Source: Rhabditoides inermis (Eukaryota; Nematoda; Chromadorea; Rhabditida; Rhabditidae). Taken from it: 64,000 nucleotides of DNA. The number at the start of each line of letters is the position of its first letter. Positions within the stretch are counted from its first letter, which is position 1. The translations under genes and the position numbers were made by a program. The DNA lies in NCBI GenBank assembly GCA_963966185.1, contig CAWZYM010000366.1:103501-167500 (forward strand), written 5' to 3'. Under the pieces are notes generated by a model that saw only the letters and a program-made list of their open reading frames with translations, was not told where the DNA came from and searched no databases. Of this stretch, positions 47,252-58,343 are shown one piece after another.

Positions 47252-50200
47252 ATGGCCGATGATCCGACAGATCGTTTATTGACTCCGGAGGTCAACTCGG
47301 ATCAGTGCTACGCGTCGACCGTGATGCCAAAAGGCCGCCGCCACTCTCTATATCCGATCGTCGGACGGTGAGTCATAGACTTGTTTTTATTATTATTTAA
47401 TTGATCACTCTACGATCCGTCATTATCATTTCATGTCCGAAGATTTTTATGACCAAAAGAAACTTGTGTGTCTTTCACCGAAACTACGTGACTCTATTAA
47501 CATTGTTCTTTTTAGTTTTCTGGAGTATTTCCACGACCAGTTGGAGGAGTACCGCGAGAGTCTCGATCCCTCGTTCATGAGCCCCACGGACTTCAGCCGC
47601 GAGTTGGTGAGTCCGTCTTTCGAAATAGTGAGGGATTAATTTTTATTAATTTAGGCATTGGCGGGCAGCCTGAAAGCGCGAGCGTTGATGGAGGCTCCCC
47701 GTATCAACGGTGTACTGCTACACTCAAAGACCGCACCACAAAACCGCCCGGTCCTCTTGTCGCTCTGTAAGGTAGGTTGTTTAATTATTACCACCGACCG
47801 TAAGTAAGTTGTGTAATTATTAAACAAATTGTTAGTAGAGTCATGGTTTTGGGGGGCATGGTTTTTGGCTGGACAATGATCAAGGTTTTAGACTGGCTTG
47901 ACATGGTCAAGGTTTTTGGCGTAGACTTTGGCTTAGGCGGTACTCTTTTCGTGTGATCAACACTTATATATTATTATTAGTATTTTATAAGTATTATATT
48001 ATTATGAAACATTTGCAGATCATCCTCTGGATGGCGAATGGTTCGACGCCCCTCCGAGCCATTGACGCGCAGGAGCGGCCCGAGGTGGCGCAGCACATCG
48101 GCGCTGGTGTTGCGGCAAGCCAGACGATCGCGTATGTTACAGATGTGCAATATTGCTGTTGTAACTTACATCTTGTTTTCAGCGCCGGGACCATTCTCTC
48201 GGTCGTCGCCGGAGTGGGTTTCTTGGAGGACATTGATGTGGAGGACTTCTCCACCCAGAGCCGCTTGGTGGACGAGGCGCTCGATGAGGAGTGTAGCGAC
48301 GCCAATAGGGCTGCTCCCCGCCCGGGAAGCTATACGTGAGCCTAACTATCTATTTATTTAGATATTTATTTATTATTTTCAGGTGGGAGTTCCCGGCGAG
48401 CCGGTCAGGCACCAAGCACAACACCCGCGTCAACGCAAACCTGCTGAAACTCCTGGAGATTCGGCTGCAGCTGGCTGTCCGTCACATCAACTCCCCCAGC
48501 TGGAGGGGAGGGGAGGTTTCCGACTGTCTCCATAAGATCCAGTGGCTGGAGGCAGCTCTTCGCTCGGGCCCGCTATCGGCCAGCTTTGTGAATGGCGGGT
48601 GCAGCCCGTCGTGCATCAACGTCGGCGCCGAGGTGGTCGGGTGAGTAGTGTATGAGTAATTTTGTTTCTCTTCTTCTCTCAAGTCTTTTCCGGTCATGAA
48701 ATCTTTGGTCATGGAATCTTCGGTCATGAAATTATATATCTTTTAGTCTAGGCCTTAGTATGTACACGTGGTTTCGGTGAAAGACACACAAGTTTCTTTG
48801 GGTCATGAAATCTTCGGTCATGAAATCTTTGGTCATGGAATTGTGTTACAGGTGCCTGGTGCGCGAGAAGATCCGCAACCTCGTCGTCTACAGGGCGCTG
48901 CGCGAGATCCCACCTGGCACCGAACTCCTTGTAGATTACGGCAAGGAGTACGAGTTCGAAGAAGGAGAGGGTTTGTGCGCGACTTGCGGCGTGCACGTGA
49001 GTTGTGTGTGTGTGTGTGTTGTAAACGTTTTAGCTTCTCGTTTTCAGTTTCAGCCCACAGAAGGAGAGTCTGGTGGGATGCCGTTCCAGGAGAGTGACGA
49101 CCTGCTGCACGCCGACCCCCCTCCAGCTCACTCCTCCTCCGCTTCCCCTCCTGGAAAGAAGCAGCGCAAGGTGAGCAATAGGTCGCAATGATCGTCTGAT
49201 GCAACTAGTGTCACCTTTAGGGGAGGGAGACGGAGACACCTCGCAATCCTTCCCCGACTCGACGTCTCCGTGCGCCGCTGCAGAGGAGGCCGCCGTCCTC
49301 CTCGTCTCGCTCGTCTCGCCACTCTCGCCCGTCTACCTCTACCACCACTGTCTGCAAGCCCCACGCCTCGGTAAGTTTCTTTGGGTCATGCAATGTTCGG
49401 TCATGGAATGTCATAGGTTGTAGTTGATCAAGATTGTTTTGAGAATAAGAGTAATGTCTTTTTGTTTTTCCAGCGAAGCCTCCTCCTGGACGACGAGGCT
49501 GTGGAGGAGGATCCTTATGCGAAGGAATCTGGTGGTGAAGAGGTGGACCTCATGCAGCAGATAGAGCGGGAGCAGCAGGGAAGCGACCAGGAGAATGAAG
49601 ACGAGCAGCAGCACGAAGGCGAGGAGGTTGGTGGTTACAGAGGTTCATCGATCAATCCTTTTTGAAGAGCGACTTTCAGAAGAAGATCGATTCGGGCGGT
49701 GAGTCGGACGCCGCTGCGCAGGAGAAGGCGGGGGATGGTTCGGACAAGAAGGAGGTTGGTTAGAGTAGTGTGGATCGATATCTAGCATCATACTTATTCA
49801 GGAGCAGACCCGCAGTCGTGGCGGTGAGCCGGACGCGGACGCGGACGCCTTGTCTGACTGTGACGATTGGTTTAGTCTTTTTCGGTCATGGAATCTTCGG
49901 TCATGGAATTATATATCTTTTAGTCTAGGCCTTAGTATGTACACGTGGTTTCGGTGAAAGACACACAAGTTTCTTTGGGTCATGAAATCTTCGGTCATGG
50001 AATCTTCGGTCATGGAATTATATATCTTTTAGTCTAGGCCTTAGTATGTACACGTGGTTTCGGTGAACAAGTTTCTTTGGGTCATGAAATCTTCGGTCAT
50101 GAAATCTTTGGTCATGGAATCTTCGGTCATGGAATTATATATCTTTTAGTCTAGGCCTTAGTATGTACACGTGGTTTCGGTGAAAGACACACAAGTTTCT

Positions 50201-53200
50201 TTGGTCATGAAATCTTTGGTCATGGAATCTTCGGTCATGGAATTTATAGATTCAAGGCTAACAAGTCTGTGTGGTTTCAGAAGCGATGCCAAGAGGATGG
50301 GGAGCGACAAAGTGAGGAGCTTTTGCGCCTAGCAGAAGAGGAGAGGAGACACGCCGAGGTAGGTGGTAGAATGTGTGGTGGTGGTGGTGGAAGATTGGTA
50401 TTTGGTTACAACTATTCTGCAGTTTGCGAAGGTGAAGCGCCACGCGGAACGGCAGCAGAAGGAGCAGGAGCAGGCGGAGAAGGAGCCGGCCGAGCAGGAG
50501 CAGGCGGAGAAGAAGGCGGCCGAGCAGGAGCAGGCGGAGAAGGAGCAGGCAGAGAAGGAGCCGGCCGAGCAGAAGAAGAAGGCAGAGAAGGATGCCGAGC
50601 AGAAGAAGAAGGCAGAGAAGAAGGCGGCGAAGAAGGCGGCCGAGCAGGAGCAGGCGGAGAAGGAGCAGGCAGAGAAGGAGCCGGCCGAGCAGGAGCCGGC
50701 CGAGCAGGAGCAGGCGGAGAAGGAGGAGGCAGAGAAGGAGCCGGCCGAGCAGAAGAAGAAGGCAGAGAAGGATGCCGAGCAGAAGAAGGCAGAGAAGAAG
50801 GCGGCGGAGGAGGAGGCCGAGCAGGAGCAGGCCGAGCAGGAGCAGGCGGAGAAGGAGGAGACAGAGAAGGAGCCGGCCGAGCAGGAGCAGGCGGAGAAGG
50901 AGGAGGCAGAGAAGGAGCCGGCCGAGCAGAAGAAGAAGGCAGAGAAGGATGCCGAGCAGAAGAAGGCAGAGAAGAAGGCGGCGGAGGAGGAGGCCGAGCA
51001 GGAGCAGGCCGAGCAGGAGCAGGCGGAGAAGGAGGAGGCAGAGAAGGAGCCGGCCGAGCAGAAGAAGGCGGCCGAGCAGGAGCAGGCCGAGCAGGAGAAG
51101 GCAGAGAAGAAGGCGGCGGAGGAGGAGGCCGAGCAGGAGCAGGCCGAGCAGGAGAAGGCAGAGAAGGAGCAGGCAGAGAAGGATGCCGAGCAGAAGAAGA
51201 AGGCAGAGAAGGATGCCGAGCAGAAGAAGAAGGCAGAGAAGAAGGCGGCGAAGAAGGCGGCCGAGCAGGAGCAGGCCGAGCAGGAGAAGGCAGAGAAGAA
51301 GGCGGCGGAGGAAGAGGCGCTCACTCCTCCGAAAAGGCAATTCGCAGCGGAGGTTCTGCACGAGGTTGTGATGTTGGAGCAGGAGGAGAAGAAGCGCAAA
51401 GACAAAGAAGCGAAGATGGCCCGCAAGGTAGGTGATAGAAAGTGGTGTGGTAGATCGGTATCTTTTCAGAGGGCGGTGGCCGATGATTCCGAAGAAGAAG
51501 AGCTTGACGCTATCAACAGGCAGATCGCCGAGGTTGGTGGTGGTTGAAGTTGTCTAACCTAACTTTATGTTTTTTTCAGCTGCAGCGGCTGAAGCAAGAG
51601 AAGGAAGAGAAGAAGAGCCAGAAGATGAAGGAGATGCTGGTTGCTGAGCAGCAGCCCAAGGCTAACGTCGACACTGAGGTTTGCAAAGGGGGGGGGGTTG
51701 GTTCATACAATTGTGTCTTGTAGAGTGGAGACGCCGCCGGTCATATGGTTCGCGATCGCTATATCGTAACGTTTTCAGCAGCAGACGCAGCCACAGGAGG
51801 AAGAGGAGGCGCAAGATTCACAGAAGGTTGCGGAGAAGGTGGTGGAGAAGGAGAAGGAGGTGCGACGTGGCATCAAGGTTAGTTGTGACAGATAGTGGTG
51901 GTGCTTAGTGATATTTTGTAACTTGGTGCAGGAGCATGAGCACCCCAAGGTTGGTTACGTTACGGTGTTCGCGATCGCTATATCGTAACGTTTTCAGCAG
52001 CAGACGCAGCCACAGGAGGAAGAGGAGGCGCAAGAGTCACAGAAGGTTGCGGAGAAGGTGGTGGAGAAGGAGAAGGAGGTGCGACGTGCCATCAAGGTTG
52101 GTTGTGACAGATAGTGGTGGTGCTTAGTGATATTTTGTAACTTGGTGTTTTCAGCCGGTAGAGAAGAAGAAGAGGAAGCACGAAGGAGAGAAGAGCGGTG
52201 ATGGTCGCCGCTCGTGCTTCATCGCCCGCCGCGAGGTGGGGAAAATGCATAGTCTTTTTGGGTCATGAAATCTTCGGTCATGAAATTATACACCTTTTAG
52301 TCTAGGCCTTAGTATGTACACGTGGTTTCGGTGAAAGACACACAAGTTTCTTTGGGTCATGAAATCTTCGGTCATGAAATCTTCGGTCATGGAATCTTCG
52401 GTCATGAAATGATAATGCTGTTTTTCAGACGGACGCCGGTGCCGGTGGATCTGAAGATGGCGGCGCAGGAAGGGCAGGAAGGCGTGTTGAGCGGGATGAC
52501 GACGAGCACTACATCTCTGCATACACTGCCGACACAGCCCCGTCAGATTGGTGGGAGAATGGAGAGGAGGCGGACTACAACAACTACCTAGAGGCTTGTG
52601 AGTTGGTTTTCTAATAGCGAGTTGGTTTTCTAATAGCATAGCATGAGCATTTGTTAGTTTTCGTTTTTAGTCGAGCTACAAGAGGATGCGCCCGCCGACT
52701 TCAAGCTGCCGAACGAGTACGCTCTGCTCTCGGCCTCCGAGTGCAAGAAAAGCGTGCACGCCGCCAAGCACGGAACGTGCTCGGTCGCGAAGATGTCGAC
52801 GGAGGAGACGACGAAGATGTGTCCTGAGAAGTACACCACCTATGCCGCGCTGCATGTCGCTCTTCCCGGAGTGGACCCGAGGTCCGCTGTGCCGTACATC
52901 GAGCAGTCGCTCTCGCTATCTGTCAAGGGAACGGCCGTGCATATTTCGAGAGGAAACGCAGTCAAAGGACAGCCCTCCCGTCACTCCTACGAGGAAGCCG
53001 CTCTCAACGATGTCAAACAGTTCATGGTGGCGCAGAAGGAGCCCCTGGAAGCCGCAGTCTGGACCGAGGACAGACTGCAGAGGAAGATGAAGGAAGATGA
53101 CGACGCGCGGCTCTTCCGCCACAGGGAGAGGCTGCAGATGAACGTCAAGGCTGCCCCCAACGACACGACCAGCCGCAGATGGAACTTCATGTTCCCGATA

Positions 53201-54228
53201 TCCACCTCTCCGGCCGCGCTCATCGCCTGCCTCGTAACGAATACTATGGACCGTATGCCGTGGACGGCCTCCGCCCGCTACCGCACGTTCTTCGAACTGT
53301 TCGGAGACAGGAAGGACAACGCCGATGCGCCCAAGGGGAGGAAGATCCCCCAGCAGCAGCAGCTGGATGTGCTTTGCGGCAACGCAAAGAACGGGCCGCT
53401 GCGGGAGATGGTGGCGAGGTGGAGAGCCACTCGCCACCACTTCGTCACGGAGGCGGAGAAGGAGAAGCAGATAGTATCTTTCGGTATCTTTCGGTCATGA
53501 AATCCTTGGTCATGAAATCTTGGTCATGAAAACTTCGGTCAGGGAATCTTCGGTCATGGAATTCTTTGCAGCTTTCGCACGCCGCCTCGAATATGATCGG
53601 GCACGGCGTAGAGCCGTGCCCGATCATATTCGAGGCAGGCAATGGAAGGAGGGAGACCGGATCGCCAAGCACTACTGGAAGATTCTCTCCGCGATGGAAG
53701 ACGGGTCGCTGAAGGGAGCTCCCATCATGCGTGCACGTAAGTGTTGCTTTTAAGTCGGGGTTTAGGAAGGAGGAGGGGGGAGGGGTACTAACTATACTAT
53801 ACTCATACTTTCAGTGACGAATGCTCTGACGCAGAGCATCCAATGGTGTGTGCTCGACCAGGGAAACAGGACCGAGTGTGCACCCGGTGACATCCCTAAG
53901 ATGAGGGCCGCAAACGCATCCCTCCTATGCCCGCGTCTCCTGTGGAATGTGGAGTGAGTTGAGAGAGAGAGAGAGAGAGAAAAGGAGAGAGAGTGAGATG
54001 TTGTGAGATAGACAGTAGTGTGAAAGTAGTGTGAAAGGGCGCAAGTCTCTTTGGGTCATGGATTCTTCGGGCATGAAATCTTCGGTCATGAAATGAGGTT
54101 TTCCTTTCAGGGACATTCTCAAGCAGTTGCGATCTCATGTCGACCGAATGTGGAGCGACGACGGAGACTCGCTGGCCAAGTTCGGAACCGCTGCGGAGCT
54201 GATCGAGAACCAGCTGGCGGTTCAGCAG
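47252..54228 (+). CDS. SET-domain protein with long Glu/Lys/Ala-rich helical region
   Basis: Probable relative of SET lysine methyltransferases. Exons: 47252-47367, 47516-47606, 47655-47771, 48019-48131, 48183-48335, 48383-48640, 48852-48996, 49048-49170, 49221-49370, 49474-49626, 49680-49754, 50281-50358, 50423-51427, 51470-51532, 51580-51678, 51779-51877, 51932-51949, 51998-52096, 52155-52235, 52429-52597, 52671-53483, 53572-53736, 53815-53953, 54111 onward. SET N-part near residues 125-160 (GAGVAASQTIAAGTILSVVA), insert, then C-part near 270-310 (SFVNGGCSPSCIN, GTELLVDYGKEY). The usual NHSC asparagine-histidine pair reads NGGC, so activity is doubtful; CATCG follows as a possible post-SET remnant. 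Residues about 525-855 repeat AEKEPAEQEQ-type units, a predicted single helix/coiled coil. A conserved block of unknown nature (exon 52671-53483) follows. A possible extra exon at 49802 has no good donor. Confidence 0.75.
48678..48846 (+). repeat. Intronic repeat copy filling SET gene intron 6
   Basis: Two 15-bp-unit clusters (GGTCATGAAATCTT variants) flank the body TTTTAGTCTAGGCCTTAGTA, CACGTGGTTTCGGTGAAAGA, CACACAAGTTTCTTTGGG. Together they form about 80% of the 211-nt intron. Confidence 0.9.
49872..50251 (+). repeat. Tandem copies of the intronic repeat (SET gene)
   Basis: Three to four tandem copies of the full unit (about 95-110 bp): 15-bp GGTCATGGAATCTTC units, ATTATATATCTTTTAGTCTA, GGCCTTAGTATGTACACGTG, GTTTCGGTGAAAGACACACA, AGTTTCTTTGGGTCATG. 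Shorter members sit at 41702-41745, 45035-45095, 47428-47482, 49372-49416, 53478-53563 and 54040-54097. Confidence 0.9.
50423..51427 (+). repeat. Coding repeat: AEKEPAEQEQ units in the SET protein
   Basis: One 1005-nt exon built of degenerate 15- to 30-bp units (GAGCAGGAGCAGGCGGAGAA and variants). The charge pattern E/K with A and Q spacing predicts a long stable single alpha-helix. The reverse strand and other frames are also open only because of the repeat. Confidence 0.85.
51740..52143 (+). repeat. Tandem exon duplication in the SET gene (219-bp unit)
   Basis: Exons 51779-51877 and 51998-52096 with their flanking intron sequence are near-identical tandem copies 219 bp apart, both in phase 0; one residue differs (RRGIK versus RRAIK). 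A phase-0 18-nt microexon (51932-51949) lies between them. Confidence 0.9.
52247..52412 (+). repeat. Intronic repeat copy (SET gene intron 19)
   Basis: Full-length member with units on both sides of the body, ending 16 nt before the exon 52429 acceptor. Confidence 0.9.
53584..53636. repeat. Perfect 24-bp inverted repeat inside a coding exon
   Basis: Arms 53584-53607 and 53613-53636 are exact reverse complements around the 5-nt loop GTAGA. The hairpin encodes RRLEYDRARRRAVPDHIRGR within exon 53572-53736 of the SET gene, and its reverse complement is open as well. Confidence 0.95.
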
Positions 54229-54256
54229 CAAGGTCGCCGAGAGCGACATGTCGCAC

Positions 54257-54876
54257 ATCTGCTTCGTCTTCTCCGCCTCGGTGACGAAGTGGTGTCGAGT
54301 GGCTCTCCATCTTGCCACCATCTCTCGCAGCGGCCCGTTCTTCGCGTTGCCGCAAAGCACACCCTGCTGCTGCTGCTGCTGGGGGAACTTCCTCCCTTTG
54401 GGCGTATCCGCACCGTCCTTTCTGTCTCCGAAGAGTTCGAAGAATGTGCGGTAGCGGGCGGAGGCCGACCAGGGGATACGGTCCATAGTATTCGTCACAA
54501 GGCAGGCGATGAGCGCGGCCGGAGAGGTGGAGATGGGGAACATGAAGTTCCATCTGCGGGTCGTCGTGTCGTTGGGGGCAGCTTTGACGTTCATCTGAAG
54601 CCTCTCCCTGTGGCGAAAGAGCCGCGCGTCGTCGTCCTCCTTTATCTTCACCTCTCTGTCCTCGGGCCAGACCGCGGCTTCGAGGGGCTCCTTCTGTGCC
54701 GCGATGAACTGCTTGATATCGTGGAGTGCGGCGTCCTCGTAAGAGTGGCGGGCGGGCTGCCCTTTGACAGCGTTTCCTCTCGACACATGCACGGATGTGC
54801 CCTTGACCGATGGCGACAGCGACTGCTCCATGTAGGGCACAGCGGTCCTCGGGTCCACTCCTGGAAGAGCCACATG
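54257..54876 (-). repeat. Inverted duplicate of SET gene exon block
   Basis: The reverse complement of 52853-53471, about 90% identical. On the minus strand it encodes the same block (ALPGVDPRTAVPYMEQSLSP, RRWNFMFPISTSPAALIACL) without stops or frameshifts. Most residue changes are conservative, and the indels I saw (TEDRLQ/PEDR and a longer Gln run) keep the frame. The minus-strand frame stays open from 54969 to 53896 but has no recognisable exon structure of its own. Confidence 0.85.
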
Positions 54877-55071
54877 CCTGGAGTGGAAGGAAAAGGTGCT
54901 TGCCCTCGGCAGAGCACTTCTGCATGGAAGGCACAAGTGTGCGGTGAGCGACTTGCTGTTGCACATCATTTGAAGAATTCACACTTTCAGTTTGCGGGAT
55001 GTGAGTCCGTCATTACGGTGACCAGCTATACGTGTCTAGAATCTCTCTCTCTCTCTCTCACCTCTCTCCAG

Positions 55072-55644
55072 GGTGCGGCCGCGTACGGGCGCTGGGAGCG
55101 AACGTCGAAAGTGCGTTTGTTTCCCCATTCAGAATAAAATAGAGAATGTAGAGAAAGAGAAATCGAGAGAGCGAGACAGAGAGAGAAACAGAGAGCAACA
55201 CAGAGAGAGAGAGAGAGAGAGAAAGAGAGATTCTGCTTTCTACAGGAATCGAGTAGTCATCGCGAGAGCGAGCGGGAGAAGAACAAGCAGCTGAGCACGG
55301 CGGCCCGGCAGATCGAGACCACCATCGACAAGGTAAATGGTTGTACTCGGTGTTTCTTTTTTTATTCGTGTCTTACTTTTCTATCCTTCCTTTGTAAACA
55401 TCTCTCTTGTCATCGGCGATCGCATTCTGAGTGTGAGAACGAGAAAAAGATAATGGAAGAAAGGGAGAGAGAGAGAGAGAGAGTCAGCCAAGCATTGATG
55501 CTTCTTCTCTTCCAGCACCTGGGCCCATCGTGGCACGTTGTCGTCGGTCGCTCGTTCGGTGCTTCCGTCGGCTTCGAGGAGGGAAAACTCGCATTCGCCA
55601 CTGTCCCATCCGGATACTATGTACTCGCCTTCAAGAACGACTAA
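55072..55644 (+). pseudogene. 5'-truncated copy of dynein-light-chain-like gene
   Basis: Three exons, 55072-55110, 55246-55332 and 55516-55644, match exons 3-5 of the gene at 62686-63717; the last exon differs by one silent base. The reading GAAAYGRWERTSK, then ESSSHRESEREKNKQLSTAA, then HLGPSWHVVVGRSFGASVGF is intact to the TAA. Exons 1 and 2 are absent upstream. The first of these exons is in frame with the open frame that continues from the SET gene's last exon (54111), so it may now be the 3' end of a chimeric transcript. Similarity to the parent ends a few bases after the stop; CGATAAAGTG near 55694 is a possible poly(A) signal. Confidence 0.75.
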
Positions 55645-56129
55645 TAGACAAGGAGACGTGATTGTTTCGAAACGACTGCTCGCTGAGATTTCCCGATAAA
55701 GTGTTCGTGTGTGTTTCTAGAACTGTTTCTAGAACTGCTTCTTAGTGCCTCTGTTACTAGAACGTGAGCTACAGTGCTCTGGTTTGGCGTAATCTGAAGC
55801 TCTGCAAATGATCAATCTAAATCTAACGGCATAGTCATTCTCAAACGCCTGTTTTGGCGTGTGACCCACAACGCGATGTTGGGATCGGCCCATTGTGTCC
55901 ATCACTTTCATCCTAGGTTTTCAACAGTGCAGAATAGGCGCGGAAATAAAGTGCTGTCACGCCAGCACGCAAGCTTTCTAAACACTTTTCTTGAATAACA
56001 AATGTTCACATATTAGCTGCGGTAAGTTTCCATAAACCACTTTGTTACATGAAATGTGTTGTTGAAATCCTTTTTCCTCATCTGGGTTTCCGTTTGTCCG
56101 GTTTTTTGTTTCATCACATCGTATAAACT

Positions 56130-57232
56130 ACTATTATCAAGGACCATTGCGAACTCCGCGTTATCGGAACTCGCTGTAGGCTGCTTGCTGGTAAATTCGC
56201 AAAAGAGCAGAGCGTCGCGTGTGTGCGGCGCGGTCGTGGGCCTGACCGCTCTCGACTCTGCAACTATCCGGGCCGTGCTTTCAGCAATATCGACGACACG
56301 AAAAATTCGATTTCAGTTTCGGAGTCTTTTTCGACAGTGCCATTGCGATAAATCGCTTTTGCTTTTTTTAATGGAGTGAAATAGAAACTTTGTCTCGGCT
56401 GTGGCAAAATCTCTTCAATACACGCATTGGTTTACTATTCGTGAAACTTCTGTCGTCGCAATCATTGCTTTTTTGTGTTGGTCTGGGAATAGCGTCTCCT
56501 TCAGTCATTGGTGAGTGTTCTTGTGATTCAAATTTAGTCATGTACTGCACTACTAATTCTTGCCATAAATAGAACTATCATACAATTTAGTGCCCCTTTC
56601 GCGAGCACAGTCTCAATTCTAGTGTACCTTGTACCTTCCTCCTTTCACAATCTGATACATAATTTCATAACAATTGTAACGCAGATCTGCATCCATGTCA
56701 TCGCTCCTTTTTTCGAATCGGTTTGAGATTGTCTCGAGTACTTCAAAGTTATTAGTCCGTATATGTCCATTCAATCACACTTGCCGTATTCATTCTATTC
56801 ATGTCCTGTGTTCTTCTATATAGTATACACGATAATAAATATTAACATTATTTTTTTTAGCATTTTAGAAGCTTCTGATATTTCTCTTCACTTCACAACA
56901 ACGTCGTGGCTGGGCGATTTCGCTGCGTAAGGGCAAAAAATACCCCGAAGAAGCATTTTTTCTCTCTTATTCGAGTAGATTTTAGGTTTTGGCCAACGTA
57001 TTAATGCGAGATAGCACCTATGTAGCTGGTTTTGAATACAAATCAAGTTAAATACTGACAAAAAGACAAACTACTGACAAAAGCGAAAAAGTATTACATT
57101 TACACAATACATTTACATTTCAGGATCGTCTACATCTTCCATCCGTCACTGCGCCGGTCGACTTTCTCGAAAGTGGAGCAGTCGAAAACGAGGGACACCA
57201 ACGGACAGAGGGCAACTCAAGCGTGGCAGTGA
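56130..57232 (+). pseudogene. Serpentine receptor (Srx-like) pseudogene
   Basis: Pieces of a receptor paralogous to 59304-62309 appear in order: NSALSELAVGCLL (about 56150-56190); AVAKSLQYTHWFTIRETSVV and AIIAFL (56397-56500), aligning with AVVKPFYYKN..SVRNTT; IVTQICIHVIAPFFES (56677-56726), aligning with ICLTQFCFHIFAPLFES; a TTTSWLGDFAA piece (about 56905-56935); and a final exon 57124-57232 starting IVYIFHPSLRRSTFSK. Exons for TM5 are missing, the acceptor before AVAKS is destroyed, and frames shift inside two pieces. Confidence 0.7.
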
Positions 57233-58343
57233 CTCATAACCACGTCCGGTTGAAGGCGAAATAAATAAAAAAGATTTGTTTTTTTCATGTCGAAAAATGT
57301 TGTTTGGCCAAATGCTTTGTTTTTACCGTTTTTCTTCGTATTTAGTATTTTTAAATCCGAAAAAAATGTCTGGAAAATTGCCTAACTCCCTGTCCACATT
57401 GAAAAGCCGTTAGTGAGAATATTTTTTGTAATCGGTTGCATTTCACGCTCGCTAAACAAAATGCTCTCAAGCGAATGTTGACAACGTTCAACAACCTGTT
57501 TTGTACGAGAATGGTCTTAAGGGAACAGAGGCGTATATCAGAACCGTGTGGTCATGAAATTTTCAAATTCGCACGAAATCACCACGCACCGAAGTGCATG
57601 TATGTTTCAGCCAAAGTTGCAAACAGGATTCGAACATGTGGCCGCGAGAGTGATAGCCCACAGTCGTTGGCCGCTGCCCTTCCCGAGAACAGACTTCTTT
57701 GCGGAAGCGATCACAATATCAATCGGCCTCACGACAATGTGGCTTCCCGCCAAAACACACGCGCCACTGTTCCTTTAACTACTTTATTGAAACCCTCTTA
57801 CCGAAATAATGAAACAAATGAAACAATGATAAAATACTTGTACTTTTTTCATCACGAGAGTGATGAAGTTGTGTCTACAACTCTCACGCTCTTCAGCTCT
57901 TGCTTTTTTTTTAATGAACATGGAATGTCAACTTCACATGTGAAGTACTCATGGATGACATATCTGTGTGTATTTGTTAAAATTTAAAAATTGAAGTTGT
58001 CCAAACCTTATTCATTCACATCGTCTGCTGTAGGAGTGACAAGTTTTCGATGTCTCTACCATTGTCCTCATATTTCTATATCGCGTAGTTTGTCTTAACT
58101 ACCAACGAACTTTGTAAAAGTTTCATGAACATTTTTTGTTATCTGTTTTCGCATAATTATACTGTTTGAAGTAGTTACATATAGTAAGAACAAGATAATG
58201 CTGAAGTTACATATGAATATTAACAGTTTCACGGATTCCCCATCAAGAAACTGAAAACGAAACTGCTAAACAAGTGCGAAATGCTCAGGCGCGCGCGTTA
58301 GTATTATGTTTCCGGGAGCAACTAACACTACCGAAATCAATAG
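57233..58343. other. Intergenic region with one SINE
   Basis: Apart from a SINE at 57590-57690 I see no feature. A 183-residue open frame crosses the SINE and has no recognisable domain. Confidence 0.5.
57590..57690 (-). mobile_element. tRNA-derived SINE, minus orientation
   Basis: On the minus strand a perfect B box GTTCGAATCC is followed by TTTGCAACTTTGGCTGAAAC, matching TTTGCAAACTTTAGTCGAAAC of the copy at 5400-5585. The A-box region is degraded. Confidence 0.55.

Noticed and set aside
49802..49950. Extra SET gene exon encoding EQTRSRGGEPDADADALSD
   Set aside because: It looks coding after a proper acceptor but has no donor in the needed phase before repeat sequence begins; skipping it joins 49754 to 50281 in phase. 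It may be an alternative end or an exon broken by the repeat.
50258..51361. Long Leu-rich and Ala/Phe/Ser-rich minus-strand frames opposite the SET gene
   Set aside because: Shadows of the Glu/Lys/Ala coding repeat; the plus frame fits the exon chain by phase.
53896..54969. Separate minus-strand gene in the inverted duplicate
   Set aside because: Open throughout, but its ends run into intron repeat and microsatellite sequence and there is no start context; annotated as an inverted duplicate.
57436..57987. 183-residue plus-strand frame
   Set aside because: Crosses a SINE in antisense, has no recognisable domain and no splice context.
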